Assembly: GCF_019112545.1 (NCBI RefSeq)
Contig: NW_025064880.1
Span: 1,685,477 to 1,749,476, forward strand
DNA from: Guyanagaster necrorhizus
Lineage: Eukaryota > Basidiomycota > Agaricomycetes > Agaricales > Physalacriaceae
Reading direction: 5' to 3'
Length of the DNA: 64,000 bases
Made by a program: the position numbers and the translations under genes. The notes under the pieces are model-generated. The model was not told where the DNA came from and made no database searches. It saw nothing but the letters and a program-made list of their open reading frames with translations. Below, in pieces: positions 1 through 10,939 of this stretch. Each line of letters opens with the position of its first letter. Position 1 is the first letter of the stretch.

Positions 1-166
1 CCCAGCTTCGAGCTAAAGTTTATACACACCATTCTACCTCGAGTCTATATCTGACCTTGAGTCACATCGTCCGGATATACACATAGTGAACTCAGGTGAT
101 TCCTTGAAGTGCGAAGGAACACCTGTTTATCACGTGTATCAGTTCACGTGACGCTTGGGCTTAACA
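1..166 (+). mobile_element. 3' end of a gypsy-family LTR, CpG-intact, plus orientation
   Basis: Read on the plus strand, this segment aligns along its length with the minus-strand reading of the LTR at 6287-6754: it shares the block CAGCTTC-R-AGCTAAAGTTTA, the ACAT..GTGAACTC block and the CAGTTTATCAYRTG-type end. Both copies end in TAACA. The segment stops at 166, exactly where integrase coding sequence of the neighbouring element resumes in antisense, and no primer-binding site follows. It is therefore the 3' end of a solo LTR or of a second element lying mostly outside the window. It contains about eight CpGs, unlike the rest of the block. Confidence 0.7.
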
Positions 167-2700
167 GATAATTGCCTTTAAGAACCAGTTCATAATAACT
201 AGTATTGCATTATATCCATTGCATTCTGGAAGTCCAGTGATCATATCTACCATGATGTGAGTCTATGAGGCTGCAGAAACCTCATTCAGATGTAGAAGTA
301 CTACTCATTATTATGTGGATGATTTGCTGTACTGATAGATTTTACATTCTTTGACATATTGCTTGATGTCTTGTCTCATCTTTGGCCATCAGTATTCCCT
401 CAGGACAAGTTCTTTGGTCTTAGTGATTCCTGAGTGTCCAGCTATCATATGGTTATGATGAGTGGTAATAATCTCACCTCATAGTCCTTGATTCTGAGGT
501 ATATAGATCTGCCCATCATAGTAGATTATTCCTCTCTCCTTCTTCATTCCTCCTTCATAGTTAAGAGATGGAGCCACATGCTGATTCCACTTGCTGGTGT
601 CTCATGTGGCACTCTTGATCTGTTTATGTATCTCCTTCTCTATCAGCATTATTATAGCTTGGAAGTGTTTAGATCTTAGTAAGACAACACTATCATTGTC
701 ATCTCCTCCTTGGTTGTGATTCACTCTTCAACTAAAGAGGTTGGCCTTCTTGTTGGCTGCTCCTGTCTTATAGTGCAGAGTGTACTAGTACTAGCTCAGT
801 TCAGTGATCTACCATGCCTGTCATTGATTTAATTTCTGTGGTTGTCAGAAGTATCAGAGGTTTTGGTGGTCTGTCTATATTTCAAACACTTAGGCAGCAT
901 CAATTAAGTAGTATCACTATTCTTTCAGAGTGAGCATGATGGCAAGCAACTCTTTGTCATATATTTCATAGTTGCATTCTGTTATAAAGAGGGCTTTTAA
1001 AAGAAATGCTACTAGTCTCCACTTCTCCTCTTGTTCTTATGAGAGTACCACTCCTATGGCTCCCTTGCTTGAATCAGCCTCAACTCAAAACCTTCTATCC
1101 TATATAGAGATAGCTAGCATAACATCTTTAGCAAGATACTATTTCAGGTCATCAAAGGTGGTTTATTGTGATTGCCTTTATGTCCAAGGAGCATTATCAG
1201 TTAGTTGGATCATAGAGCAGACTATCTTGCTGTAGTCCTGAATGAACTGCCAGTAGAAGTTGGTGAATCTCAAGAATGATTGAAGTTCTTTCTTCTTTGT
1301 CAGTTTCAGCTACTCAGTAATCCCTGTGACCTTTACTGAATCCATACAGATGCTTCCTTTGCTGATGATGACTCCTAGATATTCTGTTTCCAACATCTCA
1401 AATTTATATTTCTCTGCTTTGAGAAATAGTTTGTGTTTTCTTATTAATTCCAGAACTTTTCATACCAGTCCTTAGTGTTCAGTTTGGTTTTTGAATATTA
1501 TAAAAATATCATCCAAATATATCATAACCTTTCTAGTGGCAATTAGATCTTTGAATATGTTATTCATCATCCATTAAAAGATAGCAGATGAGTTGGTGAG
1601 TCTGAAAAACATAATGATGAGCTTAAAGAGCCCTTGATTTATTCAGAAGGCAGCCTTCTATTTGTCACCTTTCTTGATACACATGTTGTTATAATCTCAT
1701 TGAACATCAAGTTTAGTATAATATTTGATGTCTCTAAGCTTATCTATTAGTTCTGAAATTAATGGAAGCAGATAGCAGTTTTTGATCATTATTTTATTTA
1801 GCTTTTGATAATCCTAGATGGGCTGAAGCTTTCCATTCTTCTTTTTTATGAAGAAAAATGGTGATGCCATTAGCAACTTTAATGGCTGAATTCTTCTGCT
1901 GAAAAGGTTCTCATCAAGGAACTTGTCCAGTTTCTCCTGTTCATGATTGCTGAGTGGATATATCTTGCAATTGAGATTAGCATTAGCATTAGAGATCAGT
2001 TTGATTGCATGGTCCCAAAGCTTTAGTTTGGGTAATTTATTGAAGCTCTCTTTTTCAAAGAGGTCTCAATAATCTCTAGCCCACTTAGGCATCAACTCCT
2101 CAAATGTCTTTTCCTCTTTGATAGTGTTAGCCTTCACTGCTAAATTGTTCACATGGTGTATAGCTCAGATGTGTAGGGCCTGTTGGAAGTCTATCACCAA
2201 GATCATCTCTCCATTCTCTATTTCCTCATCTCACTGATCCTCTGGGTTCTCATGAGGAAATTTGAATAGAATCTTTCAGCATTTGCACTAAGCAAAGGTG
2301 ATTCATCTGGTCTTTCAGTTAACTAATGGGTTATGTCAGATCAACCAGTTATGGCTGAAGAAGATCTCTTTTGTTCTGAGGTCTGTGATGGTCAGATCAA
2401 TTCATTCAGAATGATCTCCAATAGTGAGGCATAATTCAATGAACTCAGTAATCAAGCTGGCTTGATTTTTTGTTTCATCCACATCATATATGGAGATAGA
2501 GGTTGCTGTGGCTCAAGTTAGAAGGTGATACTTATTGATGAAAGCATAGTTTATCAAGCTACCAGTGCATCTGCTATCAATCAGAGCAGTGATAGCATAG
2601 ATGGATCAATTGGTTAAAGTTTCAATTTGAGCCTTGGTGGTTAGATCCCATTCTAAGGTTTTAGTTTATCAGACATATTGACATGGCCCTCAGAGTTCAT
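167..2700 (-). pseudogene. pol pseudogene (protease, RT, RNase H, truncated integrase)
   Basis: Minus-strand motifs in order: a retropepsin-like ALIDSRCTGS at about 2550-2595 (the usual DSG is DSR); reverse transcriptase VMIYLDDIF with the YxDD codons at 1519-1508; RNase H DSSKGAIGVVLS near 1040-1075, followed at once by TAA (1039-1037); integrase zinc domain near 300-470 with ELVLREY, then TGA at 391-389 where YWWP is expected, and C-x2-Y remnants; and catalytic-core start VDMITGLPECNGYNAILV near 190-250 carrying the first Asp of the DDE triad. The frame ends at about 167, so the second and third catalytic residues are absent. Confidence 0.85.
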
Positions 2701-3099
2701 CAAGCCATTCTAAGGCTCAGCATCATTCTGCTTCCTTCATCCCTTTGATCATCTCATCTACAACTTCTTTAGCATAGGTCTTATGTACCCAATTTCTGAG
2801 TACCACTTTTGCTGCTTCCTCTGTTGGTGCTTCTTTAATGGCTTGCCAGATCTATTCAGTATTGAATAGTTTGAGCTATTTAGTGAGGGTCTCTCCTTCT
2901 GTTTAGCCTATAAGCAGTTGAGCTCTTGGTTTTGGTAATTCATTGGCAGAGTTGATAGTGAAAAATACAGGTATATTTGAATGCACACATAATTTAAATA
3001 TATTTGTATCTACAAGGGAGTTATTAGTCTATCCCATAGCTACTATTGATACTCTGCTGTCTTCAGCTGATTCAGTGGAATCACTCACTGATCAGCCTT

Positions 3100-5070
3100 T
3101 TCTTTTATCTTCTCTATCTTTGTATCTGATTCTAGTTCTTTGGCTTCTTTCTGTAGCTTTGCTATCTATGCCTAGATATCTTCTTGTGTTTACTTCTTCT
3201 TGGGACAGTCCTTTGCCATGTGCTCTTTCTGTCCACAATTAAAACACTTTCCTTCTTTTTTGAGTTAGTCAATGTCCATCGATTTACTGGTCCTGGTGTA
3301 AGTCATGCCAATTCTGGTTTTTTGTGCAGTATAAGACAGTATCATGGCCTTGGGCTTGGAAGCAGTGGTCCTGCCACCAGTTTTCCCACTAGATGAGGGG
3401 TTGGATTACTTGTTGTCAGATTGTATTCCTATGTTGACTGCCTTCTGTCAGAATCACTCTTTGTTCATCTCTATAATCTGCCCCTTTCATGTGTTGTATC
3501 TCTTTGGAATGTTTGTTTCTATATCAGAGATCATCTTTATGTATGATGCAGAGATGCTGAGCTTAAGGTATTCGACCATCCACCCTTCATCATTGATGCT
3601 GTCTCATATTCTGGCTAAGGTTCCCAGATGTTCCAGCTCATTGAAGTATTCACTAGCTATCTTGTCATCAGCTATTTATAACTCCTTTATCTTGTTTTTG
3701 TGCACCTCTTATATGGCTGGATCAATGAACTTGTCACACATTATTTGTTTAAAGACTGGCCATGAGAAGAACTGATGATGTTGTCATGTGGAGGAGTAAA
3801 AAGAAGGGAAAATAAACATCCACCATTGCTTGGCCTTGCTTTCAAAATAGAAGGCTGTGAATGCCATCTTATTCATGTCTGTACTGAGGTGAATAATATA
3901 TACCTTGAAATATTGTTCACAATCAATAAGAAAGCAGTCAATGTCATTAGATACACCTTTGAAGGGTTGCAAAGTTTAGAGAAGGTCTAGCTTGCATTGA
4001 AGTATGGCAGCATTCTGAGGCAACATGCTCATCAGATTGGGATATTCATTGAATAGTGGTCAATACCATTCAGTCAGAGGCCCAGAAAAAGAGTGGAGAG
4101 AGCCATCATCAGTGATGAGACTTCTCTGTAGAGCAGCTTCCTTGCATATGATTATCTTGTTCTTGATAGTGAATTCTAGTCAGACTGCTTCAGAGTTGTC
4201 TTTGATCAGGTCTTTTCCTATCCCACTTCCTTTGGCTTCATTTGGCAGTGGCTGTCCACTGAGTAATCAGCTGCCTTTGCTGATCCACAAATTTTAGAAG
4301 CTAGTGGCTTGGGTGGTTGATTGGGATTGAGATCAGGACTGCCAGGATGCCAAGACTTATACCAAAGAAGTTGAATATAAGAATCAGCTTATATTGGTTC
4401 AGATCAAGAGAGCTGTATAAACAGCCTGCTTTGGGACAGTGGATGGTGTCTATAGCATTGGTTTGATATTGAATCAGAGTTTGTACTTTGGCAATCTGCT
4501 GAGTTGATCCTCTGGATGTCATCTATTATAGGTATTGATTGCATACTGGATGGTGGAATATTACAGTATATCCCACTATTCATCACTGTCTGAATAAATA
4601 TACTTCTGCCCCATTCCTGAGGCTAACCATTTGGCATCTTTTCACAAGAAAGCTGCCCTCTCACCATACAGTTGGTTATACTCCTTCTCTCTGTGTTGCT
4701 GTATTTCTTTAGCCAACAATTCTTCATCAGTTTCTTCCACTGAGTCTCTCAGATATTGATATTCTTCTAGGAGAGTGAAGGAGTCACTATTCTTATCATC
4801 CTCTTTCTTGCTGTCCTTATCCCTGCTGTCCTCAGCAAGGGAGCTGTCATGCAGGTCATAAATAGACAGTGCTAGAGGCCTGATCATCACTGATGAACTG
4901 GTCATTGTTTCCATGGCTGGATCCAGTGATATTAGCTGGAGGAGGAGGCTGGAGGGTAGCTCTATGGTCAGAGTCATATCAGTGGCTCCTATGTGCTCTT
5001 TCCTTCTCCAAGTCTTAGCTATAGACACAGAAGTTGGCATAGAATTGAGGGTTAAGGAAAAGTTGAGCAA
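3100..5070 (-). pseudogene. gag pseudogene of the gypsy element
   Basis: The minus strand carries a broken gag. Near 4642-4760 is a Lys/Glu-rich stretch (KEIQQ, REKEYNQLYGERAAFL). At 3784-3972 is the capsid-like segment with YF...K..FTA...KAKQWW, typical of retrotransposon gag. At about 3204-3246 is an intact nucleocapsid zinc knuckle C-x2-C-x4-H-x4-C (CFNCGQKEHMAKDC). Frameshifts and stops separate these parts. More decayed sequence up to about 6150 may belong to an N-terminal extension, but I could not assign it. Confidence 0.75.
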
Positions 5071-6267
5071 CTCTCTCCTTCAGGAAGCATCAGAGTCTCT
5101 GGTCAGAGGTGTGAGCATTGAAGGGAACTCAAAGCCCATAGGTGTCAAGTACAGAGTCAGCATATAAGGGAATAGTGTTAGTGCTAGCAATGCTGATAGT
5201 TTAGAGAGAGAGATTATTGCCTCTTCTTGCAGCCTCATTGGGAGTGACAGAGCTGGCAGATCCTGCTCAGGAGTCAGTCTCAGTTTTTATAGTACTAGGC
5301 TCTCTAAATGAGGAGTGCATATAGTCTGTTCATAGGTCAGAAGCATAGAAGCTGGAAGTGCCCCACTCAGTGGCTTCAAGCTCTCACTGTTGTCAATGAT
5401 ACTGCATATCATATAACTCATCATAATGGAGGGCTTCTCTCCATGCTTGTTCTTCTTTTGCCCAGTTGAGGTTCTGAAGGACTTCTTTGTTGGCTGCTCT
5501 GAGCTCTGCTTCAGTGAAATCTCTGGAATATTCATTAATAATATCTTAGACAGTTGGTTCCTAACTGATGTACCCCATTTCTGGCTTCATGTCTGACATA
5601 TAGAGGGTCTTGGACTAGAGGTGTGGGCTGGACTCCAGGATGATATAGAGGGAGTCATGTTCAGAGTGCACAGGTAAAACAGATTGAAATCCTGGAGCCA
5701 TCCTAATAGCATCAAAAGAGTCCAGGGCATAGTCTCCAATTCTATACTCCATGATGATGGAAGTGTCAGAGGGTGCATCATCAAAGAAGTTGTTGAGGAG
5801 GTCCTCATCCTTATAGTCAGAGACCAGTGATGAGATCCATGGATTTCTGAATCCTATAAGGTGAGAGTTGTCATTTCTACTGTTAGTTCAGAGGAGTCCA
5901 GAAGGGTATTAGTGTCTTTCTTCTTGTGGAGTGCTCCACAAATCCATTCCTCTAAGCTCAGCTTGAGGTACAGGTCCTGTCATAGACTGATGGGAGATGT
6001 GGAGAGTGACTGGAATATTGTGGAGAGAGAGATCAAATATGACATTTCAGAAGATTTGTCAGATGTTTTAAAATTCTTGGTAGTGTCTGACTGCCCAAGT
6101 GATGATAGATTGTCATCCTCAGCAAAGCTGGATGATCACCAGCAAGCCTAACAATATTCTGATGATAGAGATGAGAAGTTCAAAGAACTCATAATCGAGG
6201 TTGGGAGATTCTGAGTTGATGGATGATATTTGGCTTCCTCCACACTATTGTGCATGAGAAAAGAGAA

Positions 6268-6286
6268 GAGAAAGCTTTGAGCTAAT
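6268..6286 (-). other. Degraded primer-binding site of the gypsy element
   Basis: Directly inside the LTR end, the minus strand reads ATTAGCTCAAAGCTTTC, a decayed match to the TTGGTATCAGAGC-type tRNA-primed site seen in many fungal gypsy elements. Its position next to the TAACA end supports the LTR boundary at 6287. Confidence 0.45.
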
Positions 6287-6754
6287 TGTTAGATTCAAGT
6301 TGCACATGATCATAAACATATGATAAACTGATGTTACTTTGCATTTGAGTATTTTATCAGAGTTCACCAATGTGAATTTCAATTGTTTGTGCTATAAGGC
6401 CTCAGGATTGGCTTAAGAATAGAATAGTATGGAAATAAACTTTAGCTTGAAGCTGAGGATTACCAGTGAGAGCAAGCCTACTTATATACTGTATATATCA
6501 GGATAAATATAAGACTATCTATTGTATGTTTCCTGGTTTCTGTGTTTATTGTATTGAAGTGTCACTACTATATATAAAAGGTCAATTGTGCATTGTTGAG
6601 AGCTGGTCACTATATCAGAAGACAATGATGAATTGGCTTATTGGTGATGACTAAGCTCCTCCCACAGTCTTTAAGTGCTGGTCTAAGTGCCCTGACTAAG
6701 CATAAATAAAGATTAATATGGAAAGAAAAGGGAAAGAAAAGAAAAATCATAACA
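6287..6754 (-). repeat. 5' LTR of the gypsy element
   Basis: On the minus strand the repeat begins TGTTATGATT at 6754 and ends TCTAACA at 6287, giving TGTTA...TAACA terminal inversions and a length of 468 bp. It is followed immediately (6286 downwards) by a sequence resembling the common fungal gypsy primer-binding site. Its outer part matches the plus-strand LTR fragment at 1-166. Its right edge abuts copia gag sequence, so the gypsy element appears to have inserted into the copia element. The matching target-site duplication cannot be tested because the other LTR is outside or lost. Confidence 0.75.
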
Positions 6755-6759
6755 CCTAC

Positions 6760-7601
6760 TTTCTAGCCTCCTTATGATGATGCTTTCTAGCAGTATGGTC
6801 AGTGGCACATTTACAGTTCCATTTAAGTGAGAGCTTTTTGATTATACACTCTTTCTCTGCATGATTCTCATAAAGGCACTATCCACATTTTGCAGTAGCA
6901 TTGGTAGCTGAATTCATGGCTGAATGAAAAGATATGGCTTTAAAAGCAATAGAGACTGTTGGATCACCAGCATGCAGCTCCTGATTGTTTTCTTCATTGT
7001 GAAATGCAGTGTGGAGTCCTTTGAGAGTGAGCTTATCAGAGAGAAGGAATAGTGATATGATGAAGTTTCTAAATTCAGACTGAAGGAGTGCATGAATCAG
7101 GGCCATAATGAGAAGCTCTTCTTCTAACTGCTAGAGACCAAAATAAGCAGGGCACAGAGCATGGATATGACTCATAATTTGAGTGCTCCAACTGGCAAGA
7201 TCTGGAAGTGACTCTTCTATCTTCTTCTTGAGATTGAAAAAGCTATTGTAGGCTACAAATCAAGTCACTGGTTTTCTTTGCTGATGGTGTGCCTTTAATA
7301 TGTCCCACATTCTCTCTGGATTGTCAAGACAGCTCTTGATATAAGCCTTCTGGGATTCATCAAGATAGAGGTAGATTGTGCCAGCAGCTGGTATTTAAGT
7401 CTCCTTCCAGTCCTTCCAGTCTTTCTTTTCCTGGTATGTTGGCTTTTCAGAGTCTGCAAACTCTGGTTCAGGGTTACAGCCAATGGTGATAAGATACTCA
7501 TAGTGAGTTTTGAGTAGAGCTGATATATTTTCTTTTCACTCACTATAATTGAAGGTATTTAGATTGTCAAAGCCCTTTTTGATTATGTCAAAGGATGGCA
7601 T
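6760..7601 (-). pseudogene. Copia gag pseudogene
   Basis: From ATG 7601 the minus strand encodes a copia-type gag start (PSFDIIKKGFDNLNTF), then a W-x2-W segment around 7400-7440 (DWKDWKE), DNPE-RMWDILKAHH near 7290-7330, and a KLTL-LHTA-HNEEN segment at about 6990-7040. It ends with a Cys/His-rich stretch near 6790-6880 where a stop replaces a residue inside the first Cys motif. The frame shifts at least once (about 7380-7430). This is the gag of a Ty1/copia element, inactive here. Confidence 0.7.
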
Positions 7602-7722
7602 GATATATGTGATGATATCATTTCAGTAGTGAAGTGACTGATAGAGAGATAGCAGGATACAAGCAAGATGCAAAGATGAAAAAAAAACTCAAAATAGACC
7701 TTAAAATATGAGGCCTATAACC

Positions 7723-7925
7723 TGTTGCAGGCAGGTTATTTTCATGCAGTGAATAATAGCCAGGCTGGGTACAATGGTCAATTGCTTAAAGGCAGTTGGT
7801 ATATATGACTACTACTCACCTGAGTATGACAGTCAATTGCTTAAAGGCAGTTGACTATTGACTCAGGACAAAACTGTCTATGCTTATATAAGGTTGACAT
7901 CAGGTACTTGTGTCATCCCGCAACA
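7723..7925 (-). repeat. 5' LTR of the copia element
   Basis: The LTR begins TGTTGCGGGATG at 7925 and ends CCTGCAACA at 7723 on the minus strand, giving a perfect 6-bp TGTTGC/GCAACA terminal inversion. It contains a TATA-like TTATATAAG around 7883-7893 on the minus strand. Inside it, a 22-bp unit (GTCAATTGCTTAAAGGCAGTTG) occurs twice, at 7777-7798 and 7832-7853, with a 55-bp period, which looks like an enhancer-type tandem repeat of the LTR promoter. Confidence 0.65.
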
Positions 7926-8511
7926 AGGACAGCATAGAATCAAGATACTTGTCAAAAATCCAGGCTTTTCAGCATAAATTTTTGCAGATTTGAATGTTAT
8001 GCCACCAGTCTGCTTGTTGAACTGGTGTGAGAAGAAAGACATGCCACTGTATAGAAAAGAAAGCATACCCTTACAGGTGTAGAACAACTGGATACTCCCA
8101 ATATCACATTCTTGACACTATACTGTATCACAAGGTAGAAATACGACATGATGTGGTTGCAACAAAAGATATTGATTGAGTGACTCTGAGTCATTTAGCA
8201 CAGCCGCATCTCCGAACAAGAATCACGTGATAGGGATCTGGACTAATATTACCTAATACCCAGACTGAACGGAATTGTCCCACACCAATTGCATGCCAAT
8301 GAAATGTAGTATTAGTAAGAAAGGTACTGGACAGAGCTTCCGCCTGCTTTCTGTGCCATTTTCTTTTCCTTTACTGTACGACCGCGAGCGGGAATACGGA
8401 ACGGGCAGCCGTCGCGTGATGTCATATTTGTGACAGCTACTCGTGATGTGACACCAACGCGAACTTCCACTCCGACCACCACCTGCTCCCCCCGTCGGCA
8501 CTCCTTCCAGT
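7926..8511. other. Gene-free interval between the transposon block and NUF2
   Basis: There is no convincing coding frame. CpG stays rare until about 8200 and then returns to normal levels, so the first 270 bp probably belongs to the same ageing heterochromatic block. The last 300 bp, GC-richer and pyrimidine-rich near 8440-8510, is the likely promoter and 5' leader of NUF2. Confidence 0.5.
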
Positions 8512-10376
8512 ATGGCACCAAGAACAAAGAACCAGGGAATATTTCCACTGATGGACGTGGCAGAAATTATCGAGTCTCTCAGTGCATGGGGCTTCTCAAT
8601 TGGTCAGGACCAAATAAACCACCCTTCAGCCGACCTGGTCGACACCATTGCCTGTGCATGTCTTGCAGAAGTAACCGGCATTTCTCGTGAAATATTGCAG
8701 CAGCCTGTACAGGAATCTATGGAAGCCTACGAGGACAAGGTACGTTCATGCTCTTCCTAGTTAATATCTACAGCACTTGAGATATGTCCTAGGAGAGAGA
8801 CAAGGTGTGTCCTTCGTTCACTTTGCATATTACTTAAACCCATGTTACATCGCTACAAGGATAGGGTGCGGCTACTCTATATACTCCACCAGATGGTGCT
8901 GACATCAGATCAAAGGACCTCTATACTGCAACGTTAACGAATAATCTTTTATTATCACACATGTAGGTGCTCCTGACAATCGCGGAAGCTCATTTACTGA
9001 GGATATTCAGGGCTCGCTTTGCTGCCGCAGCCAAGCTGGATGACTTTACATCCTCTGATATCTACAAGCCCACACGCGAGCGTACCATTCGCTTTCTCTC
9101 AGCGTTTATCAACTTTGTCAAATTCACTGAGCAGGATTCCAACCCTTTCGCAAAGGCAATTCGGGAACGCTCGGATGGTATACTTATCGAGAGAGACCAA
9201 GTTGCAGAGCAACTTTCTCTCGTTAAAAGGAAAACAGCTACAATACGGTGGGACTTCGCCACAATCCTGCTGTTCATGCCGATAACTATCTTTGGCAGGG
9301 CTAAGATGGCAGAAGACGAACCCCGTTGCGAGAAACTAAGGACTGAAAACTTTGAACTAAAGGGACGCTTACGGGCATCAAAAGAGATCCAGACTACTGG
9401 CCTTCAAGAACTCGAGAAGTTAAAATCTGAAAAGTCAGCTCTTTTGAAACGGAGAGTAAGTCCGTTGATCTATTCCCAACAATCTAGTTTGTAATGACAT
9501 CACACAGGAAGCTCTCAACGATGAATTAGAAAGCGTGTCAGAGTCGGTCGGTCGCACCCGGTCGCGGGTCGTGCAATCCCCGGAACGTATTAAACGTACA
9601 ATCAGCACTATGAACACCAGCGCGAACGAAGACAAGAAAATAGTCGCCATGCAGGAGAATAAGGCGAAGGAACTGCAAGCAAAGTTTAATGCTTTGCACA
9701 ATATCGAAAGAGTAAGTTATTGCCCCTGATACAGAAATTCGATACTCGACCGAAATCGCAGGATGTTAGAGGGTGTATTGAACAGTTACAAACCGTTGAA
9801 AAGGAAGAGCGTTTACTGCAAGAATCCCATAAAGAACTTGGTGGGCTCAAGGATGATCTTGAAGGCAAGAAAATCGAGCTGAGTGAGCTCAGGCTGAAAA
9901 GAGAGGTTCGGTCGTCTGCTCTGTGTCAGGATGTTCTCTAATATCGAACTGTAGCGGGTTGAAAAGCAACTTTCCAACGCTCATGAAAAACTCGACCGTG
10001 CTCAACGTCATGCTGAGGAGAAGAAGCTCGCCAGTCAACGAACCATCGACCGTCTTCAAAAAGAAATCAATGATATGGCTGTCGAACGACGAGATAACGA
10101 TAAGCAGGTGGAACAGCTTCGATTAGAGGCTGAGGATGTCGAAAAAAAGGTCAGTCGGGTAATATATCTGAAGTCTTGTCACTGATCCTCGCCTTAAGAT
10201 TGCCGAGCATCTAAGGGCCAGTGAACTAGAGATCAACGAACTTTTAGGAGAGTATTGGAAGTTGAGACATCAAACAGGTACGGAGCATCTTTGTCCAGCG
10301 GTTTGTTAGCGGTGACCTCTTGAAAATAGATGTCTATGGAGAAACGTTGGCGAACATCATCGGGGTTCGTTCCTAG
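8512..10376 (+). CDS. NUF2: Kinetochore protein Nuf2
   Basis: Nuf2 is the partner of Ndc80/Hec1 in the four-subunit Ndc80 complex, which links kinetochores to spindle microtubules. The N-terminus carries the Nuf2 signature (NQGIFPLMDVAEIIESLSAWGF), followed by the remainder of the calponin-homology-like head (KLDDFTSSDIYKP, then RFLSAFINFVKFTEQ near 9020-9135). The rest is heptad-rich coiled coil spread over short exons to the end. The last exon encodes DVYGETLANIIGVRS and stops at 10374-10376. Splices are clear at 8739/8740 and through the 3' half. The interval 8740-8967 may hold one more short exon (about 8858-8932), so the head-domain model there is uncertain. A transposon block lies 0.6 kb upstream. 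Confidence 0.88.
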
Positions 10377-10939
10377 TCTCGTTATGTATTTTTCTTTATG
10401 ATGTACCTCGTAATTTATGCACTGTCACAGTTGTACGTTAGTTATGCCAGAACTGGATCCTTCGCTGCCTGGCGCCGAATGGCGTGCTGTTACCAGTCAA
10501 GGGTGACTCTCATTGTATCTTAGCTTCACGGGATCCAGTGGTTGGCAGTCTGGCTCTTGGGTGGTCTATGTATAATGCAGCATCCTCTAGTAGCCCAGCA
10601 CAAGGTGAATCCTGGTTTTCCGAAAACAAGCACTTTTCGCCACTCACTGATCAGAGCAGCGCGGCAATACTGATACAGAGGAAGGGCAGTATGTCGCCAA
10701 TGTCAAGACAAAAGAGTGACAGCGCGGAAATTCTTTCCACCGAGTCACCAATATAATTATGTAAAAAGATACAATGAGGGGAAAAAATAGAAATTGAATT
10801 TTTGATAAGAATAGGAAATTTTATCAGTGAGACCAGCTCAAAGAGACCTAGTCAACCCAATTTCACCATGTGATCGCGGTTCCGAGCAAGTAGGAAAAAC
10901 TCCATTTTTCCCTATTTCTCCTTCTCCTTAACCTTGACC
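10377..10939. other. NUF2/F-box intergenic region with a weak ORF
   Basis: A plus-strand ORF of 90 codons (10484-10756) is present but has no recognisable motif, is Ser-rich, and lacks splice partners I can trust. It may be part of the NUF2 3' untranslated region or a small unrecognised gene. The segment 10757-10939 is AT-rich and then pyrimidine-rich just before the next start, as expected of a promoter. Confidence 0.3.

Larger units (their letters stand above)
167..6754 (-). mobile_element. Truncated, decayed Ty3/gypsy LTR retrotransposon
   Basis: In minus-strand order the region holds an LTR, a degraded primer-binding site, gag with a CCHC zinc knuckle, aspartic protease, reverse transcriptase with YLDD, RNase H, and integrase with its zinc-binding domain and the first part of the catalytic core. 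This protease-RT-RNaseH-integrase order defines Ty3/gypsy. All reading frames carry stop codons and frameshifts. Integrase is cut at about 167, so the C-terminal part and the 3' LTR are missing. CpG is almost absent throughout. It is a dead copy. Confidence 0.9.
6755..7925 (-). mobile_element. Truncated Ty1/copia LTR retrotransposon (5' LTR plus gag)
   Basis: On the minus strand this piece starts with a 203-bp LTR (7925-7723), a primer-binding-like sequence (GGTTATAGGCCTC), a short leader and a gag reading frame from ATG 7601-7599. It is cut at 6755 where the gypsy LTR begins. Only the 5' quarter of a copia element is present. CpG is nearly absent, as in the gypsy element, so both appear to have decayed together. 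Confidence 0.75.

Noticed and set aside
488..1235. Plus-strand ORFs in the transposon block
   Set aside because: They are antisense to the minus-strand integrase and RNase H relics; low CpG and AT-richness create chance frames.
5861..6151. 96-codon plus-strand ORF in the gypsy leader/gag region
   Set aside because: No motif; it lies between the primer-binding site and gag on the opposite strand.
7777..7853. CRISPR-like array
   Set aside because: Only two repeat units, inside an LTR of a eukaryotic retrotransposon.
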